Under the pieces are notes generated by a model. It saw only the letters and a list, made by a program, of their open reading frames with translations, was not told where the DNA came from and did not search any database. Positions 7,922 to 16,926 of a stretch of DNA of 64,000 bases are shown piece after piece. Positions within the stretch are counted from its first letter, which is position 1; every line of letters starts with the position of its first letter. A program made the translations under genes and the position numbers. This DNA comes from Pseudanabaena sp. PCC 6802 (GTDB taxonomy: Bacteria > Cyanobacteriota > Cyanobacteriia > Pseudanabaenales > Pseudanabaenaceae): the NCBI RefSeq assembly GCF_000332175.1, contig NZ_KB235914.1, forward strand, positions 2,786,868 through 2,850,867, read 5' to 3'.

Positions 7922-8275
7922 ATGAATAAGTTATTGTTAGTGCTGGTAGGTGCAGGTGCGATCGCCGCGGTGATGGGTTTTACAAATCCGCAAAAGGAAA
8001 AATACCTGGACTATGCCTCGACCAAGCTAGCCGAAGAAGCAAAAGAGTCTGTCTGCAAAACTCAAAACTCGCCCGACGTGCTGAAAAAACTGAACGATCT
8101 GGTTTCTGATGCCTGTAAGTCCGGGATAGATAAACACAAAGATCTCGCCAGAGGAGCAATAGATAGCGTCACCAGTCAGGAAAACATGGTGATTTTCAGC
8201 ATCTATACAACCGATTTACCCAACAGGAAATATAAAACCCTGGGGATTTTGGGCAATTTCTTTACATTTAGCTAG
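7922..8275 (+). CDS. DUF4359 protein
   Basis: 117 aa. A short N-terminal hydrophobic segment (LLLVLVGAGAIAAVMGF) acts as a signal or anchor. The family signature FTNPQKEKYLDYAS follows, then a pair of cysteines (SVCKT, DACKS) that could form a disulphide outside the membrane, and a beta-rich end (MVIFSIYTTDL, YKTLGILGNFFTF). DUF4359 proteins occur across cyanobacteria; their function is not known. The next gene starts 18 bases downstream on the same strand. Confidence 0.8.
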   Translation: MNKLLLVLVGAGAIAAVMGFTNPQKEKYLDYASTKLAEEAKESVCKTQNSPDVLKKLNDLVSDACKSGIDKHKDLARGAIDSVTSQENMVIFSIYTTDLPNRKYKTLGILGNFFTFS

Positions 8276-8293
8276 GATACAAAAATCAAAATT

Positions 8294-8482
8294 ATGAACT
8301 CGGAGAATTCAGATACAGAATTAGGGCAGTGGTATATCATCAAGCAATCTTCCGGTACCTGCGCGATCGCGACTGAAATTCCCCAAGATGCTTTGGAGTC
8401 ATGGGGGCCATTTGCTTCTCAGAATGATGCGATCGCCCGCCGCATCGGCCTAATTCGATCTGGCAAGTGTCAACCAGCCTGA
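8294..8482 (+). CDS. Small conserved cyanobacterial protein, unknown function
   Basis: 62 aa with the pattern WYIIKQSSGTCAI, WGPFASQNDAIARRIGLIR and GKCQP at the C-terminus. I recognise this as a short protein widespread in cyanobacteria and annotated only as hypothetical. It is probably a single small alpha/beta domain. It follows the DUF4359 gene closely and ends just before the convergent hydrolase gene. Confidence 0.7.
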   Translation: MNSENSDTELGQWYIIKQSSGTCAIATEIPQDALESWGPFASQNDAIARRIGLIRSGKCQPA

Positions 8483-9727
8483 TTAATCTGAAGTAGTGCG
8501 CAAAGCTGCCGTGGGAAATAGAGTTTGGAAGCCGGATTGCCTTTGGGCAACTGGTTCGGGGCCGTAGTCCCAAAGGCTGTTGTAGTAGAAAAATGACACG
8601 CCGAGATTGCGGCTTTGGGCTGCCTGTACCTGTGACTGAATTTGTGCCAGAGAGGCTGGATTATTCCGCAGTCCGGTCAGGATGCCGATCCCCGTGGGAA
8701 TCTTTTTCTGCGATTCCTGAATTTCGGGACTGGAAATTCGATCGACAAAACTCTGGAGGTCGGAGCGATAGACCTGTACGATCAACTCATCGACAATGTC
8801 CTTTCTAATCCAGGTGAGCCAATCCTGGAGGTGAAATTTGTAGGCAAAGTCATAATAATTCGGCGCAACGGAGAAAATTGCCTTCGGTTTCTTTTCCTTG
8901 ACGGCTTTGTTGAGCTTTGCCATAAATGCAGTGATTTTATTGGCTCTCCAACTGACCCAGGCTGGATTTTGAAAATCGCTGGGAGGTTCTTTTTTAGTTT
9001 CTTTTCTATATAAGTCTATGGTGTAGCGATCGTAGCCAAACTCGTTGGGCAAACTCATGTGATCGTCGAATTGAATCCCATCTGCATCGTATTTAGTCAC
9101 GACTTCTAAGACGAGATCGGTAATAAACTGCTGTACTTCAGGGCGCAAGGGGTTCAGCCATGCCACTTCGCCATCAGTCTCAACTGAACTTTGGCTGCTA
9201 TCTTGACGTTGTGTGAGCCAATGGGCATATTTCAGGGCTAGTTCGGATGTGGGGGGAGCCATAAACCCAAACTCAAACCACGGGATTGCCAGCAATCCCT
9301 GACGGTGAGCCTGGTCGATCGCATCGGCTAAAATATCTTGCCCATCATCACCCTTATAGACAAAGGGTTGGATCCCGGCTTGCTGAGCGACATCGCTAGG
9401 ATACAGAGCATAGCCAGAATTCCATACGACAGGATAAATCGTGTTGAAATTGAGGCGCTTCAGGTGTCCGATCGCTTCCTGTAATTTCGCCCGATTTCTC
9501 ATTACATCCAGGTCGTTGTTAGTCATCCAGACACCGCGAATTTCGGGGCGGGATGTTTGGGCGATCGCCCAATCTCCGTTGAGGTGCTCTCCTGGGGCAA
9601 TTATCGGGGCAATTATCGGTATGAAGCTATCTAGCAATAGCGTCAACGTCAATGACAGGATAAAGCAAACCACAGGAAGCCGCCGCCACGATCGCTGCCA
9701 CCCTTGAGAAATGAAACGTAATTTCAT
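8483..9727 (-). CDS. Family 10-like glycosyl hydrolase (GHL10/DUF187)
   Basis: 414 aa from the ATG at 9727; a TTG two codons upstream is less likely. An N-terminal hydrophobic segment (VCFILSLTLTLLLDSFIPIIAPII) directs export. The catalytic TIM barrel begins at EIRGVWMTNNDLDV and shows FNTIYPVVWNSGY, IPWFEFGF, WLNPLRPEVQQFI and DGIQFDDHMSLPNEFGYD, where the acidic residues expected for catalysis lie. Members act on cell-surface polysaccharides or peptidoglycan-like substrates; the substrate here is unknown. Confidence 0.87.
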   Translation of the reverse strand: MKLRFISQGWQRSWRRLPVVCFILSLTLTLLLDSFIPIIAPIIAPGEHLNGDWAIAQTSRPEIRGVWMTNNDLDVMRNRAKLQEAIGHLKRLNFNTIYPVVWNSGYALYPSDVAQQAGIQPFVYKGDDGQDILADAIDQAHRQGLLAIPWFEFGFMAPPTSELALKYAHWLTQRQDSSQSSVETDGEVAWLNPLRPEVQQFITDLVLEVVTKYDADGIQFDDHMSLPNEFGYDRYTIDLYRKETKKEPPSDFQNPAWVSWRANKITAFMAKLNKAVKEKKPKAIFSVAPNYYDFAYKFHLQDWLTWIRKDIVDELIVQVYRSDLQSFVDRISSPEIQESQKKIPTGIGILTGLRNNPASLAQIQSQVQAAQSRNLGVSFFYYNSLWDYGPEPVAQRQSGFQTLFPTAALRTTSD

Positions 9728-9741
9728 AGGCAAATTTACAG

Positions 9742-10119
9742 TTAATTTGGTTCTGGTCTAGATTTTCGTTTCTGCTTGACTTTAGCACGATGCCCCGCAG
9801 CGATCGCTTTTTCCACCCATACTGCCAGAGTTTCTAAATCGTTAAAAACTGACTCGGGCACCTGATAGTAGGACATCTGGATCGGCTTGTGCTTACCCAT
9901 GTAAGTAAAAGGCGACATGTCTAAGTTGACGTAATCTCCCCGATTATGTTCGTCCACTTTGAAATACAGGATATCGTAAGCAATCAGTCCAAAAATCGTC
10001 TCGTCCGCAAATAAACCGTAGCCGCCAAACATAGCACGCGGGATCGCGGGACAAACCAGTGACAGTTGTGCCACCACGCGATCGACAAACGAGTTTTGTT
10101 TTGGCTTGCTTCGAGCCAT
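9742..10119 (-). CDS. TfoX N-terminal domain protein
   Basis: 125 aa. It has the TfoX_N pattern: IPRAMFGGYGLFADETIFGLIAYDILYFKVD, then YMGKHKPIQMSYYQVPESV and a Lys/Arg-rich tail. TfoX/Sxy controls competence genes in gamma-proteobacteria, but short stand-alone TfoX_N proteins are common elsewhere and mostly uncharacterised. It follows the hydrolase gene in the same direction only by neighbourhood; the 14-bp spacer between it and the hydrolase start makes co-transcription plausible. Confidence 0.82.
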   Translation of the reverse strand: MARSKPKQNSFVDRVVAQLSLVCPAIPRAMFGGYGLFADETIFGLIAYDILYFKVDEHNRGDYVNLDMSPFTYMGKHKPIQMSYYQVPESVFNDLETLAVWVEKAIAAGHRAKVKQKRKSRPEPN

Positions 10120-10247
10120 TTTGCTTTGTCATAGCTAACTAGTGGTCTATCAACATTGATTTTGTGTATAAAGGAAGTTTGAAAGCATTGCTGACAAACG
10201 TTTATAAAATCTTATGACTCACAATTTTAAGCTTGACAGACCGCTAG

Positions 10248-10883
10248 TTAAAGAGGATGAATCACGTTTGTAACCACGCCCCAAATGTGAAATTCAGTTT
10301 CGGGATAGATTTGAATTGGTTCGTAGCTGTCATTTTCAGGCATTAGTAACAGCTTGCCCCTGGTTTTACGAATGCGCTTCACCGTCAGTTCGCCATTTAC
10401 AACAGCAATAATCACTTTATTGTTAGTTGGCTCCAGGGAGCGATCGACAATCAAAAGATCGCCTGGATGAATACCGGCATCGATCATCGAGTAACCAGTT
10501 ACGCGCACCATGAAACTAGCTTCGGGATGTTTGATCAGGTGTTTGTTCAGATCGAGTTTGGCTTCGACATAATCTTCCGTAGGTGCAGGGAACCCGGCTG
10601 CCACGGGATTCATATACAGCGGTACCCTATACCTCGTGCTTAGATCGGGTTTGTAAATACTCTCAACCAGGGTGAGAGTGACAGTTTGAGGTTGAGGTGC
10701 TGGTTCCGGCTCTGCTATACTGAGCGCGCCTAAAACATCATGACCAGCCTGTAATGATGCTAGAATTTTATCGGCAATCCGTACGGGTAAGCGCACTGCT
10801 TTAGTTTCTTCACCATATTTACCCGTACCCTTAGGGCGACCTGCCCCTACTCTTTTTCCACCGCGTGCCATAAGCTTCACCAT
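10248..10883 (-). CDS. umuD: UmuD-like S24 peptidase (DNA polymerase V accessory)
   Basis: 211 aa. The C-terminal S24 domain has the self-cleavage site around Ala96-Gly97 in VAAGFPAP, the nucleophile Ser132 in TGYSMIDAG and the general-base Lys169 in GELTVKRIR. The N-terminus has MARGGKRVGAGRPKGTG, a basic AT-hook-like extension seen in cyanobacterial UmuD-type proteins. UmuD is cleaved with RecA filament help and then partners UmuC for lesion bypass. No umuC is next to it: the IS at 11164 sits on its promoter side and tfoX downstream. A second ATG at 10871 is a possible start. It could alternatively be a regulator of the same peptidase family. Confidence 0.8.
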   Translation of the reverse strand: MVKLMARGGKRVGAGRPKGTGKYGEETKAVRLPVRIADKILASLQAGHDVLGALSIAEPEPAPQPQTVTLTLVESIYKPDLSTRYRVPLYMNPVAAGFPAPTEDYVEAKLDLNKHLIKHPEASFMVRVTGYSMIDAGIHPGDLLIVDRSLEPTNNKVIIAVVNGELTVKRIRKTRGKLLLMPENDSYEPIQIYPETEFHIWGVVTNVIHPL

Positions 10884-11163
10884 TGCGATATACGTACATT
10901 TATCAAATCACAATTGCATGCATAAATGCAATAGATTTGGCAATAAATAAGGTTTTGGGTATAAAGACTCCATGCTAATTTGCCTTGCTGTACGTACTGA
11001 AGCCTGGCTTTTCCCGTTATCTTCTTGTTCCAGCAAAAGCACTGATAGCCCGATCTCACAAACCTGATTCCACCGTTACTCATTGTCATTAAATTGAAGT
11101 TATTGACAACAGATCTTCGGGCAAAGCCCTTGCCTGAAAGGGCTTTCAGAGATGCCGTAAAAA

Positions 11164-12647
11164 CTGGAGTTTAGACTAAAAGGCAACAAGAAGCATCTCG
11201 CTAGATAGAAACTAGCGAGAGAGAGGATAAAAGGGAAGAAGTTGAGCTAAGCAGTTGCAGCGGAAGCTTTTTTGAGGGGCTTGGCATAGCGTTTTTTGAC
11301 AGTAGGATAACGAATCCGTTGGGTTCGTTTTTTCCCAAGAGGCCAACCTGGAGACTTACCGCGAGGTTTAGGGTCAGGGGAAGGAGAGCCAATCCTGACC
11401 AAAACTAAAGCAAAAGCATTTGCAACTCGACCAGGAGACAATTTAGTCATCGGTTTCTGCCAAGGCAGAGGAGAGTCTTGGACAAGTTCACGAGCGAGCC
11501 ACAATTGCCAAGTAAGTAAAGGCATCAAGTCCGACCAAGTCTCCATCTGAGCAGGGGTAGAAAGCTGAGGGATTGTCCAATGGAGACGTTGACGCACCAA
11601 GCGATACCAATGCTCAATGGCAAATCTGCGCAGATATTTTTGCCATACCTCACTCAAGATTGGCTCGTCTTTAGCGACCCAAATCAACCACAGGGGTTTC
11701 GATTCAGGCATATCAAGACGTTCGACCAGAATGAGTGTAAAGGGATGGTCTGCGGCTTGCTTTAAGTGCAGGTTTGGCCATCGACGAATTTGCAATCGTC
11801 CCAGTTTAGGCTCTGCAATTGTGATGTCTGCTTGGGGAATAGACCAAGTGTCAGAGTCTTTGAGGCTAAATTTCTCTCCATGCTTATGGGGTCGCCCATG
11901 CCCCTCGTAATCCTTTGGGGCATGATACAGAACCCGGTTGGGGCGTAGCCTGAGCAGCTTGATACACGGGATGTCTGCTGTTTGCTGCAAAAATGGTGCG
12001 CACCCATACTCGCCATCCCCCAGGAAAAGCACAGTCCCAGGAATTTCCGCACAAACCAAGCGTAACTGACTAGCGGCTTTCTGAATCGGGTTCTCGAAAC
12101 TGGTGATCCGCTCATGCCGCAACGGTAAGGCAAAACTCCCTTCTGACTCTGGAATCCAGGCAATTGTGCTGTATCCTTGCCCCACCGTAACAGGTTTGCT
12201 TCCTACTCCCGGTTGAGGTTGATGTTCGTAGGTGCGTTCTTGTAATGTCACCGCATAGGGACGCGACCAGGCTGTATGGTCGCCCGCCAATATCGTCACC
12301 TCTGCTGCCGGCATTTGCTGTATGTATTGCTTCATCAAGTCTTCACGTGGAGGATGACTATCTTGCAGTGCTTCATAGATACTCGACCACTCCCTCCGAA
12401 ATAATGGGCTTAACGAAAGTTCCACAAACGATGAAACACTCCGACTCGTCAGTACCGCATCCATCAAGTCGAACAGCGCATCTCTCCCGTTCCCTATAAT
12501 TTCGTACGTGTACTTGCGAAATTGCTCAAGTTTATCCAAACTAATCATGATGAAGCTGTTGATTTTATAGTCTTTTCAGCTTCCATCATCAAGCGGTCAG
12601 TCTGCAATGGCTGGCTGCTTTTTACCACTTTTTAGTCTAAACTCCAG
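11164..12647 (-). mobile_element. 1484-bp IS (NF041680-type transposase), copy 1
   Basis: The termini are CTGGAGTTTAGACTAAAA and its inverse TTTTAGTCTAAACTCCAG. The element is flanked by the direct 6-bp duplication TAAAAA (11158-11163 and 12648-12653). Copies at 30795-32278 and 52226-53709 have the same length and encode identical proteins, so transposition was recent. This copy lies in the region upstream of umuD; no interrupted gene is obvious. Confidence 0.9.
11247..12548 (-). CDS. DDE transposase of the 1484-bp IS (copy 1)
   Basis: 433 aa, identical in all three copies. The fold resembles IS4/IS701-type DDE transposases: EVTILAGDHTAWSRP (first Asp), TVLFLGDGEYGCAPF (second Asp) and RRFAIEHWYRLVRQRL (Glu in the YREK-like region). 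The C-terminus is rich in Lys/Arg. I recognise the group as the cyanobacterial NF041680-type putative transposases; placement in a classical IS family is uncertain. Confidence 0.88.
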   Translation of the reverse strand: MISLDKLEQFRKYTYEIIGNGRDALFDLMDAVLTSRSVSSFVELSLSPLFRREWSSIYEALQDSHPPREDLMKQYIQQMPAAEVTILAGDHTAWSRPYAVTLQERTYEHQPQPGVGSKPVTVGQGYSTIAWIPESEGSFALPLRHERITSFENPIQKAASQLRLVCAEIPGTVLFLGDGEYGCAPFLQQTADIPCIKLLRLRPNRVLYHAPKDYEGHGRPHKHGEKFSLKDSDTWSIPQADITIAEPKLGRLQIRRWPNLHLKQAADHPFTLILVERLDMPESKPLWLIWVAKDEPILSEVWQKYLRRFAIEHWYRLVRQRLHWTIPQLSTPAQMETWSDLMPLLTWQLWLARELVQDSPLPWQKPMTKLSPGRVANAFALVLVRIGSPSPDPKPRGKSPGWPLGKKRTQRIRYPTVKKRYAKPLKKASAATA

Positions 12648-12791
12648 TAAAAAGTAAGCCCAGTAAAGTGCTCCCCACCTACACGAGTGAAGTCCATAAC
12701 TTTTCCGAACTTTTCTATACTGACGAGTACAACTAAACCTTATAGATTAAGAATGAGCGAGCAGACTATAGATGAATGTCACTGACATAGG

Positions 12792-12815
12792 AGCCTTGAA
12801 ATCAATTTCAAGGCT
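12792..12815. repeat. Perfect-looking palindrome, copy 1
   Basis: A 24-bp palindrome with arms AGCCTTGAAAT and ATTTCAAGGCT. A near-identical palindrome occurs at 36481-36504, there directly downstream of a MITE. It could act as a hairpin in RNA or be a small interspersed repeat. Confidence 0.6.
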
Positions 12816-13241
12816 AAAAGCTAAAACCTGTTAACACAGGTTGAACCCTTGTCAGTTAAACGTTATTAGTTAGTTTTAACTGACTTGAGCTTTTAGCCAA
12901 GAACTTGAGTGCTTGGCTTATATCCATTCAACTATAGATGGACATTGAAGGGACAACCGTATGGAAATTGTGGCTGCGATCGCATAAATCCGAAGTTTGA
13001 GAGCGACGAACGTTCAGATCGATCGTTATATTCTCATCTAGATGTAGAGCATGGCAAAGGCTTCATCTTCATCTTCAACAAATACGTTTGCATATTCTAT
13101 AAACTAAATTCCCTTAAGTTTCAATTTTACTGCTCCGGCAACCTGAGATATTACAGGAGATACCGTTGTTTCAAGGAACACTGCTCAAAAAATGTAGGTT
13201 CTATTATTGCCGGAGCAATAAGTCAGCTTGGAGATCTGAGA

Positions 13242-13340
13242 TATAGCGGTTTTCAAATTGGTAGTGAGTAGGGGGTTCTAAGAAGGGGAGGCAGGGCGTT
13301 CTTGGGGGTTCCCCGCCAGAACCACTGCCGTGTGGAACCC
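13242..13340. repeat. MITE family A, degenerate copy
   Basis: It starts with TATAGCGGTTTTCAAATTGG and contains GTAGGGGGTTCT, AAGAAGGGG, TTCTTGGGGG and GGAACCCCTTCACCCCGTC, matching the family A interior. The expected right terminus (CGCTATA) is gone; the match fades after about 13345. Confidence 0.55.
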
Positions 13341-13918
13341 CTTCACCCCGTCCATTATTCTGTATCTAAAATAGCAGTTCGCAAATTAGGCATCGCAAAA
13401 AGTGTATTAAATCTCTTTATTAAACCTATCGATTAAATCGCTCCTTTTTAAGAATTGGCAAATCTAAATACTCACCTAAAGCTACAGAAGGTAGTAATAT
13501 TTAAATTTGAAGATCTAAGTTAATATTAGATTTGTCTAGTAATATCTGCGGACTTAATTAGAGTATCTTGTATCCTTTGATACATTATATTTGAAGGCTG
13601 TAGAAACGTTTAAAAGTTTGACAAGAAATCGATAAAATTTGTATCTGTAACTACAGATTTTTGGCGTTTAAGGATATTAGCTTTATGAGTTCAGCCATCA
13701 TTAGGGCAAGTATGTCACCTGAATTTACAATACCAAATAGTAGCAAATAGCTACAATCAGCTAATTTAAAATATCTCTAATAATTGCTCCAGCATTACTT
13801 TCAATTGTCGTTTAATTCTTTATTCCTAGAGCGTCAGAAGCATCGAGTTTTCTAATTGCAAAACATGACTAAGGAGTTGCAAACGTAAGTGCAAACAAGC
13901 GCCAGTCTCTTATCCTCC

Positions 13919-14914
13919 ATGTCTTCTCAAGAAGATCGTTTCCCCACCGTTTACTCAACGCTTGCTTGTGATGCATTGATGTCCAGAGTGCTGCCTCACT
14001 ATAAGATTGCCCGAGTAACTGGCTGTCAGTTGTGGAATCGAGGGTTGAGTGATATTTACATTGTAGAAACAGTAGCACAGCCATATATCCTGAGGATCTC
14101 TCATTGTCATTGGCGATCGAAGTCAGATGTTTATTTTGAGATGGAACTGCTGGATTTCTTGCGGCAACGACAACTTCCCGTTGCCTACCCTTTAAGAACA
14201 AAAGAAAATCGCTTGTCTATTGAGATAAATGCACCGGAAGGCAGGCGTTATGCGTCTTTATTCACCTATGCACCAGGGAAAGTTGCACTGGGAGATCTCA
14301 ATCAAGCTCAAAGTTTCAAGTTGGGTGAAGTAGTAGCATCCATTCATCAGGCAGGCGTAGATTTTCACTCTAGCTACTACCGCCAACCGCTGACTTTAAG
14401 CTATTTGCTGGATGATTCTTTGGAAGCGATCGCTCCATTTTTGCGCCATCGAGACGAGGATCTGCAATTTTTGCTGGAGGTTGTTACTCTCATCAAACAC
14501 AGACTGCAAGACTTTCCCCAAGAACCTCCTTTCTGGGGAATTTGTTGGGGCGATCCTCATAGTGGTAACGCTCATTTCACCTCAGACAATCAGGTTACCC
14601 TGTTTGATTTCGATCAGTGCGGTTACGGCTGGCGAGCATTTGAACTGGGCAAGTTTTTACAGGTTGCCATACGAACGGGAATTGCTCATAACGTCAGGGA
14701 AGCGTTTTTGCGTGGATATCAATCTGTCCAGCCGATCTCTAAACGGGAACTCGACTCTTTGCAAACCTTTACCCAAATGGCTCATATTTGGATGTGGGCG
14801 ATCAATCTCAGCACTGCCAAAATACACAGTTATAATAGGCTAGATGAAAGTTACTTTACCCATCGCCTGTCACAGCTAAAAATGCTGCGATCGCATGAGT
14901 GGCAGCTTTTCTAG
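13919..14914 (+). CDS. APH/choline-kinase-fold phosphotransferase
   Basis: 331 aa from the ATG at 13919; a GTG ten codons upstream is the alternative. This is a protein-kinase-like small-molecule kinase. The ATP-binding N-lobe has YILRISH and an acidic residue in FEMELLDFLRQRQLPVAYPL. The catalytic loop is ICWGDPHSGNAHF (Asp and Asn) and the metal-binding segment is TLFDFDQCGYGWRAFELGKFL. It is close to the SrkA/homoserine-kinase-II-like phosphotransferase group. The substrate is not predictable; it is alone in a long AT-rich neighbourhood, with the next gene 36 bases on. Confidence 0.85.
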   Translation: MSSQEDRFPTVYSTLACDALMSRVLPHYKIARVTGCQLWNRGLSDIYIVETVAQPYILRISHCHWRSKSDVYFEMELLDFLRQRQLPVAYPLRTKENRLSIEINAPEGRRYASLFTYAPGKVALGDLNQAQSFKLGEVVASIHQAGVDFHSSYYRQPLTLSYLLDDSLEAIAPFLRHRDEDLQFLLEVVTLIKHRLQDFPQEPPFWGICWGDPHSGNAHFTSDNQVTLFDFDQCGYGWRAFELGKFLQVAIRTGIAHNVREAFLRGYQSVQPISKRELDSLQTFTQMAHIWMWAINLSTAKIHSYNRLDESYFTHRLSQLKMLRSHEWQLF

Positions 14915-14950
14915 AAAATATCGATAACTACTAGTCGTAGCCAATTGCGA

Positions 14951-15238
14951 ATGAACAACTCCGTAGCACAACAGCTAGAGTCCTACACGGTCAAGTTTCC
15001 CACAGAGGTCTTACTGGTGAGAGTAGAGGTTGAGAACGAACTGGATGAGATTATGATTTTTAAGGGGTTTTCCAGTTCGCTCGTGCGTGCTACGGCATTT
15101 GACCCAGATGTGCCGGTCATTCCAGACAATGCCAAGATCGTCGGTATCGATCGCCTGGCCGCCCCATACAACTCTAGATCGCCGAATTATATCGAACAAA
15201 ATATCAGTTGGGAAAAATTCCAAGCTGCTCTGACTTGA
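14951..15238 (+). CDS. Small conserved protein (DUF7734-like)
   Basis: 95 aa from the ATG at 14951. Visible features are an alternating beta-rich first half (EVLLVRVEVENELDEIMIF), KGFSSSLVRATAFDPDVPVIP and IVGIDRLAAPYN. I recognise this as a small protein conserved in cyanobacteria and plastid-bearing eukaryotes, of unknown function. It follows the phosphotransferase gene by 36 bp in the same direction. Confidence 0.65.
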   Translation: MNNSVAQQLESYTVKFPTEVLLVRVEVENELDEIMIFKGFSSSLVRATAFDPDVPVIPDNAKIVGIDRLAAPYNSRSPNYIEQNISWEKFQAALT

Positions 15239-15266
15239 GTAATAGTAGGGACGGTAGGCAGCGGAA

Positions 15267-15695
15267 TTACAGATATGCTTCTATACCAAGGGGGTACAAA
15301 GTTAGCTCTCCACTGCGAAAGCGATCGCAATTTACCCACAGTGCCCGCTTTTTGCGTTTGCCTTCACTAAATTCAATACTCTCAATTTCGTAGAAATGGC
15401 GATCGCAAAAGTCACAGGCATAAAGCTGTATGACTTCATGTCCTGGTTTGCCATTGTACTCAAAAATATTTTCCAAGCAGCTAAGATAGCGAATATTAGT
15501 CAATTTTGCACCTAATTCTTCGTGGAATTCTCGCTCTAAGGCTTGGAGGCTGGTTTCGCCAAAGTCAACTCCTCCACCCAGCGATCTATAGTAGGTGCGA
15601 TTCTTTTTTGGGTCGTAGCCCTGTGAAACAAAAGTTCGCGTGCCATCGACGATCAGTCCTAATGCCAGTACGCGAATTTCTGAAGAAAAACCCAT
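15267..15695 (-). CDS. Nudix hydrolase
   Basis: 142 aa. The Nudix box is complete: GGGVDFGETSLQALEREF then HEELGA (GX5EX7REUXEEXGU pattern), so it should hydrolyse a nucleoside diphosphate linked to another group with Mg2+. The N-terminal strand RVLALGLIVDG and the YYRSLGGG lead-in are typical. The substrate cannot be read from sequence. A family B MITE lies just upstream of its start. Confidence 0.9.
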   Translation of the reverse strand: MGFSSEIRVLALGLIVDGTRTFVSQGYDPKKNRTYYRSLGGGVDFGETSLQALEREFHEELGAKLTNIRYLSCLENIFEYNGKPGHEVIQLYACDFCDRHFYEIESIEFSEGKRKKRALWVNCDRFRSGELTLYPLGIEAYL

Positions 15696-15751
15696 AGTTT
15701 ACCCCTTTGCACCACATTATAGCCACTAAGGGATTTACTCGCAAATATAAC

Positions 15752-15848
15752 TATAGCCAATAGGCTTAGGACGGGGTGCAGGGGTTCCACCCCTGCGTGG
15801 GGGCTACGCCCCACACCCCCTGTCCTAACAGATCTGTCTACGGCTATA
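15752..15848. repeat. MITE family B, copy 1 (97 bp)
   Basis: Inverted termini TATAGCC and GGCTATA enclose TAGGCTTAGGACGGGGTGCA and hairpins GGGGTTCCACCCC and GTGGGGGCTACGCCCCAC, followed by CCTGTCCTAACAGATCTGTC. A shorter copy lies inverted at 60319-60385. There is no coding content. It lies between the divergent Nudix and oxidoreductase genes. Confidence 0.7.
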
Positions 15849-15926
15849 AAATACCACTTGTGGCACGGCAGCGAATTGCCGCCAAAATCTAGTAGCATAG
15901 CTGCAACTCAGTGAGTTTACAAAATT

Positions 15927-16922
15927 ATGAAAGCAATTTTGATGACGGCTGCCGGGGAGCCAGAAGTTTTGCAAGTCGCCGAAGTTCCTGCGCCGCAGAT
16001 CCAATCGCCCAGGGAGATCTTGGTCGAGCTTAAAGCTGCTGGCGTAAATCCGATCGATACAAAATTAAGGAAGCGCGGCACATTTTACCCGGAGCGGATG
16101 CCAGCCATTTTAGGTTGCGATGGTGCGGGTGTGGTGGTCGCGATCGGCGCGGGCGTGCAGCACTTTGCTGTGGGCGATGAGGTCTATTTTTGCAATGGGG
16201 GATTGGGCGGACATCCCGGCAACTACGCCGAATATGCCACGGTTGACGAGCGCTTTGCCGCGCATAAACCGAGTTCCGTATCGTTTGCCGTGGCTGCTGC
16301 CGCGCCGCTAGTTTTAATTACCGCTTGGGAAGCACTCTACGATCGCGGTAGATTGGAAGCAGGCAGGCGGGTTTTAATTCATGCTGGTGCTGGTGGAGTT
16401 GGGCATGTTGCCATTCAATTGGCTAAGTTACAAGGAGCTGATGTTTGTACGACGGTCAGTACGGCTCAAAAAGCTGAGTTCGTTAGGAGTTTGGGTGCAG
16501 ATAAACCCATTCTCTACAAGCAGGAGGATTTTGTCGCCGCCGCCCTCGACTGGACGAATGGGGAAGGGGTCGAGCTAGCCTTTGATACGGTAGGCGGTAG
16601 CACGATCGCAGCAACTTTCCCGGCAGTGCAAATTGGTGGCGATCTCGTTACGCTATTAGAGCCAGACGCTACCACCAGTTGGAAGGTGGCAAGAACTCGC
16701 AATTTGCGCTTTAGTTTTGAGTTAATGCTCACGCCCATGTTGCAGGGTTTAGTGGACTTGCAGGAACACCAGGCGCACATTCTGTCGGAATGTGCCCGCC
16801 TCATTGACGAGAAAAAGCTCAAAGTCCATGTCAGTCAGGAATTTCCCCTGGTAGAGGCAGCTAACGCCCATCGCCTTTTGGAAACTGGTTCTGTTACAGG
16901 TAAGCTGGTCTTACAGATTTAG
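15927..16922 (+). CDS. Zinc-independent quinone oxidoreductase / MDR-type alcohol dehydrogenase
   Basis: 331 aa. A GroES-like N-terminal domain (ELKAAGVNPIDTKLRKRG, ILGCDGAGVVVAIGAGV) is followed by a Rossmann domain with the NADPH-binding LIHAGAGGVGHVAIQLAK and the C-terminal VTGKLVLQI. The zinc-ligand cysteines of classical alcohol dehydrogenases are absent, which points to the quinone-reductase (QOR/zeta-crystallin) branch. It probably reduces quinones or enones with NADPH in the cytosol. The DUF3611 gene begins five bases after it. Confidence 0.9.
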   Translation: MKAILMTAAGEPEVLQVAEVPAPQIQSPREILVELKAAGVNPIDTKLRKRGTFYPERMPAILGCDGAGVVVAIGAGVQHFAVGDEVYFCNGGLGGHPGNYAEYATVDERFAAHKPSSVSFAVAAAAPLVLITAWEALYDRGRLEAGRRVLIHAGAGGVGHVAIQLAKLQGADVCTTVSTAQKAEFVRSLGADKPILYKQEDFVAAALDWTNGEGVELAFDTVGGSTIAATFPAVQIGGDLVTLLEPDATTSWKVARTRNLRFSFELMLTPMLQGLVDLQEHQAHILSECARLIDEKKLKVHVSQEFPLVEAANAHRLLETGSVTGKLVLQI

Positions 16923-16926
16923 TCGC

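Larger units (their letters stand above)
12648..13918. other. 1.27-kb region without a convincing gene
   Basis: AT-rich spacer between the IS and the phosphotransferase gene. It contains the palindrome at 12792-12815, a second hairpin AACCTGTTAACACAGGTT just after it, and complementary segments around 12850-12920 (AGTTAAA..TTTAACT and AGCTTTTAGCC). It also contains the degenerate MITE at 13242. The only long open frame (12909-13271) has no family resemblance and runs into the MITE. The part from 13400 to 13880 is especially AT-rich and shows nothing recognisable apart from a possible promoter zone for the next gene. Confidence 0.4.

Noticed and set aside
12909-13271. 120-codon open frame upstream of the phosphotransferase gene
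   Set aside because: It has no family resemblance or ribosome binding site, is Cys/Tyr/Phe-rich in a way expected of AT-rich spacer, and its end lies in the degenerate MITE.
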